DNA from: Gemmatimonadota bacterium
GTDB taxonomy: Bacteria; Gemmatimonadota; Gemmatimonadetes; Gemmatimonadales; Gemmatimonadaceae
DNA length: 61,387 nt
Assembly (NCBI GenBank): GCA_016712265.1
Contig: JADJRJ010000003.1
Coordinates: forward strand, 1 to 61,387
Reading direction: 5' to 3'
Part shown: positions 44,195-52,986 of the stretch, in pieces
Layout: each line of letters opens with the position of its first letter
Position numbering within the stretch: position 1 is the first letter of the stretch
Made by a program: the position numbers and the translations under genes
Notes under the pieces: generated by a model
What the model saw: only the letters and a program-made list of their open reading frames with translations
Told to the model about the DNA's origin: nothing
The model's database searches: none

Positions 44195-46059
44195 GCGGCG
44201 ACGGCAACCTGTTCATGGCCTGGTCGCAGAATGCAACCCCGGGCACCGACTACGTCTCCTTCAAGGTGGGCACAACGGAGAGTCGGATCCAGAATGCCAT
44301 GGCGGGCTACACCACCGACATCCAGCACCACATCGTCATGGCCATCGACCAGGGAGGTGGCAGCGGCGGGCAAACGCGAGTCACGCTCTATCTGGACGGC
44401 GTGCGGACCGGCGAGTTCGACACCCCGCACACGCTGGCGTCGCTCAACGATGCACGCTTTTTCCTCGGCCGCGGATTCTTCGTTGTTCCGACGGCACACG
44501 CGTCCTATGACGAGGTTCGCATCCATGATCGCGTGTACCCCGCGACCGACGTCCAGGCGTCCTATCGACGGGGACCGGTGCGCACGGCCACGCCGACGAC
44601 GCTCTCGATTGTCTCGCCGGCCGGCATCGGCGATACGATCCGGGGGATCAACACGACGCTGCAGCTGAACGTAGCCGCGTCTGACGCGCAGGGCCGACGC
44701 TTCCCGGTGAGTGGTGCGCGCTGGACCAGCGCCAACACCAACGCCTCCGTGGACAGCACGGGCCGCGTTCAGGTGCTGTCCAGTGGCACCGTGGACATCA
44801 CGGCAATGGTCGGTTCCACAAGCCTGCGGTGGACCATGCCCGCCCGGCATGTCCGGCGGCTGCCACTGGACCCCTTCCTCACCACACCAGCGGCCGGTGC
44901 GACGTGGGAGATCCCGGTGGTCATCGTCGCCTACATCCCAACAGCTGACGCCCGAACCATCGACGTGCGCAAGGCACCGGACTTCTGGGACCTCCTCCCC
45001 TTCTCGCTGGACACCATGGAGCAGCGTGTCCTGGACTACGCCCGACGCATCAAGCTCGCGCGCGAACAGGGGAGCACGTTCCGCGGGTACAAGAATCCGC
45101 TCGCGCTGCCGTCGATCGGGATTCGTGTCACCGACGTCATTGTGACCTACGAGCACATTCCGGCGAGCACAACGCGACACCCGCTCACCCAGGGCTTCTT
45201 TCCGGACTACCACAAGATCTTCGCCGATCACGGCCTTGTGGCGTACATGCAGGCGCGTGGCATCAAGGAGGTATGGGATGCATGGACCGGCTTCGACGCG
45301 GGATTCCCATCGTACAACCCCGCCATTCACGATCTGAAGGACATTCGTGCCGGGAGCGAGTCGAACATGGCCAGTCCACTGACCGGTGACATCTCGAACA
45401 GCTACCGCTACCCGAACGATCTCCCATTGTTGAGCTACACCTGGACGATGTACGGCATCAACATCCGGCGCTCGCAGGCCGAGGCAGTCCACAATGTCGG
45501 GCACCAGATGGAGGCCCTCCTTGGCTACGCGGCGCGGCGGCAGGATGGAAATCCGAACCTCTTCTGGCGGGATTTCGTCGGGCTTGATGCCTCGGACAAG
45601 TGGGCGCCCGGTCGTGCCGGTGCCACTCACTTCCCGCCGAACGCTACGGGCGACTACGACTATCACAACACCCGGGTGATCCAGTCGGACATCGAGGACT
45701 GGACGCCGGCGAACGCCGGCCAGAAGACCGCCATCAGTCGCTCGACCTGGTACAACCTCGTCTATCCGTGGCCCGGCGTGACCTCCTTCGGCCAACGCGA
45801 AGAGTCGCAGTGGTATGTCTACTGGTTCCAGAACTTCCCCGGCCGCGGCAATCGCATTCCGCGCGGCTCTGCGTGGATGACGAACTGGTGGGCCTTCATG
45901 GGCGACTGGGATAGCTCGATCCGTTCGGGACTCGGCCTCTACTCCGGCACACCAGCGGCGAACGTGGGAGCGGGTGTGGTCTATCCGTTCGCAGCGGCCC
46001 GCGGCGCGGCGCCGAAGCCGTGGGTGCACGGTCCACCGCCGCGCGCACCGCGGAAGTAG
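44107..46059 (+). CDS. Big_2/LamG lipoprotein, C-terminal part (frameshifted)
   Basis: Continues the protein started at 42839. LLRSLPDATIEVWATLHSYQ resumes the LamG domain (HHIVMAIDQ; TLYLDGVRTGEF; DARFFLGRGFF; ASYDEVRIHDRVY). A fifth Big_2-like domain follows, then a ~390-residue C-terminal domain rich in Trp, Tyr and His (EAVHNVGHQMEALLGYAARR; YVYWFQNFPGRGNRIPRGSA). The HNVGHQME part has an H-x3-H-x2-E arrangement that could bind a metal, so a peptidase- or hydrolase-like activity is conceivable but unproven. ATG 44155 is only an internal Met, not a real start. A 12-bp inverted repeat follows the stop. Confidence 0.75.
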   Translation, partial: GLLRSLPDATIEVWATLHSYQSWSRVFDVSGDGNLFMAWSQNATPGTDYVSFKVGTTESRIQNAMAGYTTDIQHHIVMAIDQGGGSGGQTRVTLYLDGVRTGEFDTPHTLASLNDARFFLGRGFFVVPTAHASYDEVRIHDRVYPATDVQASYRRGPVRTATPTTLSIVSPAGIGDTIRGINTTLQLNVAASDAQGRRFPVSGARWTSANTNASVDSTGRVQVLSSGTVDITAMVGSTSLRWTMPARHVRRLPLDPFLTTPAAGATWEIPVVIVAYIPTADARTIDVRKAPDFWDLLPFSLDTMEQRVLDYARRIKLAREQGSTFRGYKNPLALPSIGIRVTDVIVTYEHIPASTTRHPLTQGFFPDYHKIFADHGLVAYMQARGIKEVWDAWTGFDAGFPSYNPAIHDLKDIRAGSESNMASPLTGDISNSYRYPNDLPLLSYTWTMYGINIRRSQAEAVHNVGHQMEALLGYAARRQDGNPNLFWRDFVGLDASDKWAPGRAGATHFPPNATGDYDYHNTRVIQSDIEDWTPANAGQKTAISRSTWYNLVYPWPGVTSFGQREESQWYVYWFQNFPGRGNRIPRGSAWMTNWWAFMGDWDSSIRSGLGLYSGTPAANVGAGVVYPFAAARGAAPKPWVHGPPPRAPRK

Positions 46060-46073
46060 CTGTCCGAAGGCGG

Positions 46074-46120
46074 CATGAATGGGGGGAAGGGTGAAGGGGC
46101 AAGCAGGACCCCCATTCATG
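46074..46120. terminator. Hairpin between convergent genes
   Basis: A perfect 12-bp inverted repeat, CATGAATGGGGG (46074-46085) and CCCCCATTCATG (46109-46120), lies between the stop of the LamG lipoprotein gene and that of hipA. The position suggests a bidirectional terminator. There is no T-tract on either side. Confidence 0.6.
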
Positions 46121-46137
46121 TCGTCAGTCCCTGCGCG

Positions 46138-47469
46138 CTATCCCAGCCGCTTCACGCAGGCTCGTGCATGGTACTCCACCGGGCTGAGCAGGCGCTCGAC
46201 GATCGCCCGCGTGTCCGGACCGCCGCCGGGATGCGAGAGCACACGATCGATCGCCGCAGGAATGCGAGCGGCCAAGTCCTGGATGCGGCCGATCATCGAG
46301 TCCGGCGAGACACCGACGGCGCGTGCGAGGGCGCGCCAGTGTGAGGCCGTGATGCGCTCCACCGCGTGCTCACCGTTGATCCCCATCGCCAGTCGCACCG
46401 CGCCTCTCGTCAACTGCGGATAGGGAAGGAGGGTGATGACGTCGTACAGCGGCGCCAAGCGTATGTCCGGCCCGGGCCCGTGCAACACGGCGTAGTTCTT
46501 CGCGTGTGCGTCGGTCCCGGCGATGAGCCAGTTGAGCACGTTCGCATCCAGAAAGCGTGCCACGTCCACCTCCGCCTCCACCGAATGCCGCGCCAGTAGC
46601 GCGGCGATCTCAGTCACCCCCGGTCCGCCATCGGACTCGTACTTTCGCGTTGGCATCACCGCCAGCGCCTGGCACATGTCCTCCTGGTGCACGCGGTGCA
46701 ACACACCGTCAAGCCGCACCCGGTCGTAGCGCTCCACGACGATGGCGACCTCGTCGCCAAATCGTTGCACGGTGCTCGAAGCGGCCGCCAACCCGAGCTC
46801 ACGCGCAAGGTGCAGGCAGGCGTGTTCGTTGTAGGCCAGGTCGTCGAGGTCGAGGACGGGTGGCTTGAGGATCCGATTGCTCGGCGCCCGTCCCCTGGGC
46901 ACCCCCCATCGTCCGCGATCGTCCTCGTACAATGCGGTCTTGGGCTGTGCCCCGGCCAGGCTGAATTGTCCCTGCTCCGAGTTTGTGCGCCCCGCGGCGG
47001 GATTCCGGCGCAGCCCCGCCAGCAGCTCTCCCACAGCTTCCGCCGACAGCCATTCGATCGACGCGCGCTCGTCCGTGCGAGTTGGCGCGCCGAGCGCGGC
47101 ATCGACCCTGTCGGGCGTCACCAGCTGCACCGCCCCCGCGCAGTCCTCTCCCACGTGTGCCAGAAGCTGCACGACATCGTGACGCGACACTCCGTGCTGC
47201 CGTCCCCAGTGGGCAATCACGGTCGGATTGTCGGGGAGGAGCCCCCACAAGAAGGCGCTTGTGGCCCGGTGCCCGTGCTCGGTCGCGATCAGCGGCATCG
47301 AGACGGAGAGCGGAAAAGCGCCCGGCGTTGCGCGCCAGCCGTCGTCATACCGAAAGACGAGGTGGCGGTTGTCGGCAGCGTACACGTGCCCGGCAACTTG
47401 GCCGTGCAGCAGCACGGCAAGGCGAGGTTTGGACGACCGCGTGAGCCGGCTGCGTGTATTGCTCGTCAT
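46138..47469 (-). CDS. hipA: HipA-family Ser/Thr kinase toxin
   Basis: A 443-aa full-length HipA-like protein. The N-terminal Couple_hipA part has LAVLLHGQVAGHVYAADNRH and LWGLLPDNPTVI. The kinase core follows: SLAGAQPKTALYED for the P-loop region, AYNEHACLHLARELGL, VHQEDMCQALAVMP, and the catalytic loop IAGTDAHAKNYAVLH with LAPLYDV supplying the metal-binding Asp. HipA phosphorylates a translation factor (glutamyl-tRNA synthetase in E. coli) and is held by HipB. It lies 29 bp after hipB, the classical order. All key residues appear intact. It converges on the LamG lipoprotein gene with a hairpin between. Confidence 0.88.
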   Translation of the reverse strand: MTSNTRSRLTRSSKPRLAVLLHGQVAGHVYAADNRHLVFRYDDGWRATPGAFPLSVSMPLIATEHGHRATSAFLWGLLPDNPTVIAHWGRQHGVSRHDVVQLLAHVGEDCAGAVQLVTPDRVDAALGAPTRTDERASIEWLSAEAVGELLAGLRRNPAAGRTNSEQGQFSLAGAQPKTALYEDDRGRWGVPRGRAPSNRILKPPVLDLDDLAYNEHACLHLARELGLAAASSTVQRFGDEVAIVVERYDRVRLDGVLHRVHQEDMCQALAVMPTRKYESDGGPGVTEIAALLARHSVEAEVDVARFLDANVLNWLIAGTDAHAKNYAVLHGPGPDIRLAPLYDVITLLPYPQLTRGAVRLAMGINGEHAVERITASHWRALARAVGVSPDSMIGRIQDLAARIPAAIDRVLSHPGGGPDTRAIVERLLSPVEYHARACVKRLG

Positions 47470-47498
47470 CGGTCAGTCGCTGGCTGAACGGCCGCTCG

Positions 47499-47888
47499 TC
47501 ACGATCTCTTCCGCGTGCGTCGCCCTGCAACCACGCTCGGCCATTCCGTGTTGGACCTGGTGCCGGGTGCAACGGTCAGCGCGGCGATGATCTCGCCAAG
47601 GTCCACCGGTGGGAGCGGGCTTGCACCGGCCGATCGCGTCTTGCGAGTCCTCCGCTGCGCAGTCGCTGCTGAGGTGCCGTGCGCCTCCACCCGTACCGCG
47701 AGCCCGAGCGCCTGCACCGCCTTGAGCGCCAGCCCCAACTCCGCGCTCGGCTTCCCCTTCTCAAACTGCGCGACCCAAAAGCGCGAGGCGCCGATGCGTT
47801 CGCCCAGCTCGCTCTGGCTGATGCCCGCGGCGGTGCGCGCGTCGCGCACCAGCGCCCCGAAGGTGGCAGGAGTGACGGACTTTTGCAT
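47499..47888 (-). CDS. hipB: HipB-like XRE-family antitoxin
   Basis: 129 aa from ATG 47888 behind GGAGCGG; a longer open frame upstream has no support because it runs through the operator. The XRE helix-turn-helix is FGALVRDARTAAGISQSELG, then ERIGASRFWVAQFEKGKPSA, followed by a LALKAVQALGLAVRV dimer strand-helix. The C-terminal 50 residues are a basic tail ending GRRTRKRS, longer than in E. coli HipB. It should bind HipA and repress the operon through the perfect inverted repeat 47 bp upstream of its start. Confidence 0.85.
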   Translation of the reverse strand: MQKSVTPATFGALVRDARTAAGISQSELGERIGASRFWVAQFEKGKPSAELGLALKAVQALGLAVRVEAHGTSAATAQRRTRKTRSAGASPLPPVDLGEIIAALTVAPGTRSNTEWPSVVAGRRTRKRS

Positions 47889-47934
47889 GGGGACCGCTCC
47901 GATGGTGGCCAACTTCCACATGCGGAGGATGTGG

Positions 47935-47969
47935 ACGTTCGTCAACATGTTCATGTTGTTGACGAACGT
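47935..47969. promoter_or_regulatory. Perfect 12-bp inverted repeat, probable HipB operator
   Basis: ACGTTCGTCAAC (47935-47946) and GTTGACGAACGT (47958-47969) are exact complements with an 11-bp spacer that itself reads ATGTTCATGTT. The site lies 47 bp upstream of the hipB start, the classical place for XRE antitoxin autorepression. Confidence 0.8.
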
Positions 47970-48248
47970 CAACAGCTGGGGGCACTCCGTGGTCACGACC
48001 GTTGGTCTGCCCCCGCAGGCCCGTCTCCTCGCCCTCAGTAAGGGAACCCACCCGGCGGGGTCGTGGAGACCGTCGCGGTCGGCGTCGGAAGACGGCCCGG
48101 CGTATGAGAGGGACTTCAATGCTCGGTTTCGTCGAGGGGTCACGGGATCGTGGCGAAACTTTCGCCACTGAGTGGCTAAAATTCGGTCACGGATAAGGCA
48201 TCGGCCCTCGCCTGCGGCATACCGAGCGGAGTTGCCAGAGGCATGGAC

Positions 48249-48284
48249 AGACATAAGCGACGTCTTGACATGTCGCTATGTCAA
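48249..48284. promoter_or_regulatory. Nested inverted repeats upstream of the MerR-like gene
   Basis: TTGACAT (48265-48271) and ATGTCAA (48278-48284) are perfect arms around GTCGCT, and GACATAAGCGAC (48249-48260) pairs imperfectly with GTCGCTATGTC (48272-48282). The TTGACA half is also a consensus -35 box. Located 17-52 bp before ATG 48301, this looks like a promoter-operator for the MerR-like regulator. Confidence 0.55.
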
Positions 48285-48300
48285 TACATACCTTCTGCGC

Positions 48301-48997
48301 ATGCCAGAAGGACTTACACTCGCCGAACTCGCCGAAGCATCCGGCCTCCAGCCCAGAACCATACGTTCTGGGTCGCACAGGGACTCCTCCAGGACCGCTC
48401 TCCCGAGGCCCCGCCGCCCGGTACCCGGCCGACCAGCTTGACCGCATCCGGGCCATCCGGACGATGAAGGAACTCCACGGGATGTCCCTCGCCGACATCC
48501 GCCGCGAGCTCCTGGTCGCGCCCGCGAGTCGCATCGCCGCGCTCGCCCAACGGGCCGCCACCATCGCTCCGGAACCGGCAGCGAAGGCGCTCACCGAGCC
48601 GCCGGACCAGTCGGGAACCGACGGGGACACAGCCCTCGACTACTTCCGCAGGCTTCGTGTCAGCGCAGACCCAGGCGCGCTACATGAATCCGGTTCCTAC
48701 TTCAGCTACCTGAGCGCAGCCCCGCGCGACAACACGGCCGCCGACGCGCCGACGGACGAACCACCAGCTGAGCCTGCGCCGCGTGCGGCGACCGGCTTCG
48801 AGGCACTCGAACAACGCCTCACCCCCACCACTCCGCTTGCGCCGAGGGAGCGGCGCACGCGCGCCGTCGAACAGCTGACGATCGAGATCACCCCCGACAT
48901 CGAGCTCTCCGTGCGCGGAAAACTCGACGCCGACCAACGCGCTCGACTCGAGCGCTGCGCAGAACTCATGCGCGACATCCTCACCGGGAGGGAATGA
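48301..48997 (+). CDS. MerR-family regulator (two compensating indels near its HTH)
   Basis: From ATG 48301, MPEGLTLAELAEASGLQPRT starts a MerR helix-turn-helix. The frame then shifts at about 48366 (FWVAQGLLQ, in a second frame) and 48395 (GPLSRGPAARYPADQLDRIR, in the third), where it stays to the stop at 48997. Read together this is a normal MerR DNA-binding domain: HTH, wing R-x-W-V-x-x-G-L-L, then MKELHGMSLADIRREL. A ~130-residue C-terminal part is acidic and proline/alanine-rich with a last helix LDADQRARLERCAELMRDIL. It overlaps the VWA gene start, so the two are cotranslated. As assembled the HTH is broken; the compensating indels suggest sequence errors. Confidence 0.7.
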
Positions 48998-50331
48998 TGA
49001 CCACCAACGCCCAGACCACGCTCGCCCTCGACATCGGCCTCGATCGCTCGCTCGCCTTTGATGCCGGAGGTTCGGTCCGCTACCTCGTCGCAGATCTCGC
49101 CGCGAGCGGCACCGTCGACGGCCCTAAAGCTCCGCCGCCGGTGAACCTCGCCCTCGCCATCGACGTCTCGGGTTCGATGGAGGGCGCCAAGATTGCCGCC
49201 GCACGCGACACGGCCCTCGCCGTCGCCCGCGCGCTCACGCCGCGCGACCGCCTCACGATCGTCACCTTCAGTCACGTGACACAGCTGCTCCTCGACGCGT
49301 GTCCCATGGACGCCGAGGGGCACAATGCGGCGCAGCGGGCGATCACGCGTCTCGAAGCAGACGGCAACACGAACCTCTGGGACGGCTGGCTCCTCGCTGG
49401 CGAGCGCGTGGCGCAGGCGATGGCTCGCGATCCGAAGGCCACGCATCGCGTCCTCCTCCTGTCGGACGGCCAGGCAAACACCGGACTCACCGACCCTACC
49501 CAACTCGCGCAACACGCGGCCGGTGCCCTCGCGCGCGGCATCATCACCTCGGCGGTCGGCATCGGCGACGGCTACGACGAACACGTGCTCGGCAGCATGG
49601 CCGAAGCGGGCGGCGGCCGCTTGCATGACGCCGAGCATACGCACGAAATCGGCGAGGTCGTGCTCGGCGAGTTGCGCGAGGGACGCGCGGCGCTGGTCGA
49701 GCGCGCGACGCTGCGGGTCGTCATCCCGGCCAACGTGCGCGCCGAAGTGGTCGGTGCCTGGGCCCACACCGTGCTCCCTGGCGCGATCGACGTGGCCGTC
49801 GGATCGTTCTTGCCACACACCACCAAACGCGTCGTGCTGCGCCTCCACTGCCCGTCCGGCAAGGCGCGTTCACACATCACGCTGTCGGCAACCGCGCATG
49901 GCATGCTGCCCGGCGGCGCGGGGAGTGTTGAGGCGGACCCCTCCGAGACGGAACTCCGGTTCGCTGTCGGGCGCGACAACACGGCCCAGCCGCGTGACAT
50001 CGAGCGCAGCGTCGCGGCATTCCGCGCCTGGCAGGCCGACGCGATGAAACGCACGGTCGACCTCAATCGCGAAGGCAACCGCCGCGGCGCGAAGCACTAC
50101 CTCTCGCGCGAGTTGCGCTGGATGGAGCCATACGCCCGTGACCTCCCCGGCAGTGCGCCGCTCATCTCCGAGCTCGTGCTGTTGATGCACCAGGCCGAGG
50201 ACGAACTTGACCCGCGCCTGCGGAAGGAGCTGCGCATGGGGTCGATGATGCGTGCGCATTTCAGCCTCGACCTCCGCTCCGCACCGCGCCCGTCGCTGCG
50301 CGAAATGCTGGAAGAGAAGGCGAAGCCCTGA
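48994..50331 (+). CDS. Von Willebrand factor A (VWA) domain protein
   Basis: A 445-aa cytosolic protein whose VWA domain begins at NLALAIDVSGSMEGAKIAAA: the MIDAS residues Asp57, Ser59 and Ser61 are present. TNLWDGWLLAGERV supplies the threonine and RVLLLSDGQANTGLTDP the second aspartate. The C-terminal half is beta-rich and then helical (RDIERSVAAFRAWQADAMKR). Such CoxE/YfbK-like VWA proteins bind Mg2+ and partner proteins, often with a MoxR ATPase, but none is encoded here. The start overlaps the MerR-like gene (ATGATG), so the regulator may respond to, or be bound by, the VWA protein. Confidence 0.85.
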   Translation: MMTTNAQTTLALDIGLDRSLAFDAGGSVRYLVADLAASGTVDGPKAPPPVNLALAIDVSGSMEGAKIAAARDTALAVARALTPRDRLTIVTFSHVTQLLLDACPMDAEGHNAAQRAITRLEADGNTNLWDGWLLAGERVAQAMARDPKATHRVLLLSDGQANTGLTDPTQLAQHAAGALARGIITSAVGIGDGYDEHVLGSMAEAGGGRLHDAEHTHEIGEVVLGELREGRAALVERATLRVVIPANVRAEVVGAWAHTVLPGAIDVAVGSFLPHTTKRVVLRLHCPSGKARSHITLSATAHGMLPGGAGSVEADPSETELRFAVGRDNTAQPRDIERSVAAFRAWQADAMKRTVDLNREGNRRGAKHYLSRELRWMEPYARDLPGSAPLISELVLLMHQAEDELDPRLRKELRMGSMMRAHFSLDLRSAPRPSLREMLEEKAKP

Positions 50332-50521
50332 CGTGCTCCGGGGGAAGCGGGGCGTCGCCAGCCATTCGGCCTGGCACGCCCCGTTACACCCCATCACGTC
50401 GCGTGACATGACGTTGAGGCATGGTATGAGGTAAGTGGATGCGCCACAACAAGTTACGTGGCCGCCCACTCGCGCACGTTCCCTCCAGTATGGCGGGCAA
50501 CACCACCCAACCCAACCCGCC

Positions 50522-50962
50522 ATGAGACTCCGCAATCCACTGCTCGCCGCGCTCCTCCTCGCCGTCGGCGCCTGCTCCACCGACGTCACCGCCCCCGCCC
50601 CCGCGGCCCGCCCGCTGCCGACCGAGGTCAACCACCTCTTCAACGTCGGCGAAGGCTCCTACCGACTGCTCGCCGACTACTATGTCGGCCCCAACCACGT
50701 CCCAGACTAGGAGCTGGGCGCGGCACTCCTCAATGGGCAGGAATACCAGGGCTCGGTCTACATCCGCGTCTCGATCCCGCCCGTCCTCGTCCCCGGCCCA
50801 ACGTCGAGCCTCCCCTGCATCACCAGCTCGATCCTCAAGATCGAGACCCGACCCGGCTGGAGCGCCGCGGTACGCAAGGCGGGCGGTTGCGGCAAGGACA
50901 TCGAGGTGCAGTTCTCCAACGCGCAAAGGCAGCGCGCGACGTTCAAGTACACCTTCACCTGA
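50522..50962 (+). pseudogene. Small lipoprotein with an in-frame TAG
   Basis: ATG 50522 begins a lipoprotein signal (PLLAALLLAVGACSTDVTAP, lipid Cys at 19). After 62 codons there is a TAG at 50708-50710, and the same frame continues ELGAALLNGQEYQGSVYIRV through ISSILKIETRP-like strands to a TGA at 50960-50962. Without the TAG the protein is 146 aa and has a beta-rich secreted domain. The continuing frame keeps coding character, so the stop is either a sequencing error, a recent nonsense mutation, or suppressed. No family is recognised. Confidence 0.55.
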
Positions 50963-51359
50963 GGGGCTGACGAAGGTGGACCACGGGGCCGTGAAGTAAG
51001 CCGCCGTCAGGGCGTGAGCGAGACGAGGTCGTGGGAGATCGTCATTCCTGGAAGGACACTTCATGGTGCACTTGTCCTTCCGGGAAGGACAGTCTTCGCC
51101 GGGGGCAGTGTTTGATGGTGTCGGCCCCCGCAGTCAAGGAGTTGTCGAGCGAGCGTCTTGCAGAATAGAAATCGATTTCTATTCTGCACGCTCAGGCAGT
51201 CGGGGGCCAATGGACAGCCGGTCCCTGGGGCCATCCCGGGCCGCGCGACCGGTGAGCCCAGGCGCGACCCACCGAACCGTTCCTGCGCGTCGGGTGTAGA
51301 CTCCACCGGTCCCTGCCGGTGGCGACTTCGTGACCCAACCCCGACGCGCAGCTACACCA
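50963..51359. other. 400-bp non-coding stretch with hairpins
   Basis: No gene is supported. It holds two hairpins (GGAAGGACA/TGTCCTTCC near 51053-51085, and the large nested palindrome at 51123-51208 listed separately) and ends shortly before the next exported protein. Confidence 0.5.
51123..51208. repeat. Nested palindrome with a perfect 30-bp core
   Basis: The core 51159-51188 is an exact 30-bp palindrome: TGCAGAATAGAAATC followed by its reverse complement, with no spacer. Imperfect outer arms (gagcg/cgctc) and a perfect GGCCCCCG (51123-51130)/CGGGGGCC (51201-51208) extend the symmetry to 86 bp. The core is AT-rich in otherwise GC-rich sequence. It may be a strong operator, a terminator-like structure or the core of a small non-autonomous element. 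Confidence 0.75.
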
Positions 51360-52803
51360 ATGATCCGGGTCGCCCTCGCCGCCTGCCTGCTGGCATTCGG
51401 TCTTTGGGCGCGAGCTGCGGACGCGCAGGTCACCACCTCGGTCTCCGGTACGGTCTACGACAGCGTCGGCCAACGCCGGCTCGAGGGCGCCACGGTCCAG
51501 ATCGCCCGGTCGGACCGCCCCGCGGTCGCACGCTCCTTCCGCACCGGCGCTGACGGCAACTTCCGGTTCGATACCCTCGACGCGGGCACCTGGTTACTCG
51601 GCTTCTTCCACCCGGTCCTCGATTCGCTGGGCCTGGTGTCGCCGATGCTCCGCGTCTCAATCAGCGATACGACGGCCGTACGCGCGATGCTCGCGGTGCC
51701 ATCGCCGCGGACGATCGTGCGGGCGAGTTGCGGGACCGACTCGACCCGCGGGTACTGGCAGGGCCGCGTGCGCTACGCGGTTACGGGTGCCCCGGTCGAC
51801 TCCGCGCTGGTCGTCGCTCAATGGAGCGTGATCGTCACCACGGGCGGCACCATCTCGCGACAAACCCCAGGGGTCACGACGCTGACCGATGCGGACGGAC
51901 GGTTTGGGCTCTGTCAACTCCCGAGCGACGAGATGGTCGTGATGCGCGCGTGGAAGGGGGGTGACTCGACCGGGACCTCGATGTTCACCCTGCCCAACAA
52001 CGGCCTGCTGGTGCGCGACCTGTTCGTCGCCCCGACGGAACTCGCGCAGCGCACGGTCCCAGATGAATCGAGCGATCGGCGGCGCGACTCGGTGGTCGTC
52101 CCGGTGCTTGTCGGTGGCGCCCGGGTACAGGGACGTCACCCGCCCTGATGGCCGCCCGCTCCGCGGGGCACGGGTCCGCCTGGCCGACGCTGGTGCGGAA
52201 GCGACGACGAACCAGGATGGATACTATGCCCTCGACTCGTTGCCGTTAGGCACGCGCTTGCTCGACGCACGGGCCATTGGATACTTGCCGGTCACGCGGA
52301 TGGTCGACCTGTTGCCGACGACGCCGATGTCGCTCGACGTGGTGCTGGAGTCGCGGCAGACGTTCCTGGACACCGTGAAGGTGGTGGGCGATCGTCTCTA
52401 CGACTCGCCGCAGTATCGGGACTTCCTGCAGCGCAAGCGGAGCGGATTCGGCTACTACGCCGATGAGCAGGACCTCGAGCGCTACGACCCGTTGTACTTG
52501 AGTGACATCGTGCGGCGGTATCCGGGCATCACGGTCCGCGGGACCGCGGGCAACTCGCAGATCTACATGCGGAGCCCGTTCATGCAGGGGGGCGGCATGT
52601 GCCAGCCGGTGATCTTCCTCGACGGGATGATGTTGGCGGCAGTGCAGGGGTTCTCGCCGGACTTCTTTGTTCCCGCGCAGGACATCCGCGGTGTTGAGGT
52701 GTACACGCGCGCGTCGGGCATGCCGTCGCAATTCCAGACGCTCAGCGGCTGCGGATCGATCGTGGTCTGGACGGGTCGGCGCCGGTTGACGCTCCCGCCC
52801 TGA
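51360..52803 (+). pseudogene. Exported CarboxypepD_reg/TonB-plug-like protein, one frameshift
   Basis: From ATG 51360 there is a signal peptide (MIRVALAACLLAFGLWARAA), then a carboxypeptidase-regulatory-like beta domain (VSGTVYDSVGQRRLEGATVQ; ADGNFRFDTLDAGTWLLGFF). A second such domain in the other frame follows an indel near 52125 (RPDGRPLRGARVRLADAG; YYALDSLPLGTRLLDARAIG). The C-terminus is a TonB-plug-like stretch (YLSDIVRRYPGITVRGTAGN; QPVIFLDGMMLAAVQ; IRGVEVYTRASGMP). The joined protein is about 481 aa, without the usual barrel. Such exported plug-only proteins are common in this kind of genome; their substrate is unknown. One base change would repair the gene. Confidence 0.7.
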
Positions 52804-52986
52804 ACGAACGCGTGAGCTTGCGACCCCAAGTTGTGATCATCACCCGACCAACAGGCCAGGCACCGCGGCTCGCACGGGGACGTCGGCTGCTTGCCGACAG
52901 GCTCGCCTTCGCGCGACACTGAGAAACAGGGACGGATCGGAGCGTTCCTGCGGGGGAGGGTGCGAATTCCGCCCAACCCCAGATCC

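Noticed and set aside
44170..46119. 649-aa minus-strand frame opposite the LamG protein
   Set aside because: The same kind of shadow; the plus strand has LamG and Big_2 domains.
48706..49848. Minus-strand frame opposite the VWA gene
   Set aside because: The VWA protein has MIDAS residues; the opposite frame is a composition shadow.
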